From: Ectopseudomonas mendocina
Lineage (GTDB): Bacteria; Pseudomonadota; Gammaproteobacteria; Pseudomonadales; Pseudomonadaceae
DNA: 50,052 nucleotides
Direction of reading: 5' to 3'
NCBI RefSeq assembly: GCF_007049795.1
Contig: NZ_SCFY01000031.1
Span: forward strand, 1 to 50,052
Position 1 is the first letter of the stretch. Each line of letters begins with the position of its first letter. The position numbers and the translations under genes are program-made. This document shows positions 49,974 through 50,052 of the stretch, piece by piece. Below the pieces are notes generated by a model. The model did no database searches. It was given only the letters and a program-made list of their open reading frames with translations, and was not told the origin of the DNA.

Positions 49974-50052
49974 GTGCAACACGGTCATTGAATTGAAGCT
50001 GGAGCATCATGCCGCATAGTCATGGCCTTCTGCATCACCTCACCCATAACTT

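Noticed and set aside
1..50052. CRISPR arrays, rRNA genes, insertion sequences with transposase
   Set aside because: I saw no regularly spaced direct repeats, no rRNA sequence and no intact transposase in the window.

Overview
The window looks like a chromosomal segment of a flagellated Pseudomonas. The cheVR and flgBCDEFGHIJKL clusters, flgA-flgM-flgN-flgZ, MetR/MetE, SstT and an RND pump all have a Pseudomonas look. The core is GC-rich with GC-ending codons. A Pseudomonas mendocina/oleovorans-like lineage is possible, but I cannot fix the species by reading alone.

Layout. (1) 1-1070: apparent right end of a tRNA-targeted genomic island, with a truncated retron-type reverse transcriptase, a 24-nt tRNA 3'-end copy and the tRNA-type terminator beyond it. 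(2) 1125-2212: a RelE/ParE-type toxin-antitoxin pair (toxin with an apparent internal deletion) with a perfect palindromic operator, then about 500 bp of hairpin-rich DNA without a gene. (3) 2213-7112: a TetR - membrane fusion protein - RND permease operon with its own operator. (4) 7332-12182: metR/metE divergent pair with a MetR box, an exported alpha/beta hydrolase and a DUF6316-like protein. (5) 12461-18877: an EamA/RarD-like exporter, an Lrp regulator divergent from a large indolepyruvate ferredoxin oxidoreductase-type enzyme and leucine dehydrogenase, then tRNA-Arg(CCU). (6) 19162-22328: the remains of a Fur-controlled hydroxamate siderophore locus. The N-hydroxylase and exporter are intact, but a deletion has joined the 5' halves of an acetyltransferase gene and a ferric-siderophore reductase gene tail to tail. 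(7) 22396-25397: SstT and an MFS transporter. (8) 25410-41911: flagellar and chemotaxis genes in four transcription units: flgA and flgMNZ leftward, cheVR rightward, flgBCDE rightward from a sigma-54 promoter, and flgFGHIJKL rightward from a second sigma-54 promoter. A sigma-28 promoter precedes flgM. (9) 42091-50052: a lower-GC block directly after flgL, where Pseudomonas carries its flagellin glycosylation island.

The last region is the most unusual. It combines a TagD-like CDP-glycerol synthase, a frameshifted hexapeptide-repeat acyltransferase, a 1307-residue protein fusing an N-terminal repeat, TPRs, a TagB/TagF-like CDP-glycerol glycerophosphotransferase and a GT4 glycosyltransferase, a discoidin-fucosyltransferase fusion, and a gmd gene that loses homology before its C-terminus. 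Together these suggest a cell-surface or flagellin glycan carrying glycerol-phosphate and a deoxyhexose derived from GDP-mannose. The flagellar genes beside it build the rod, hook and hook-filament junction on which such a filament would sit.
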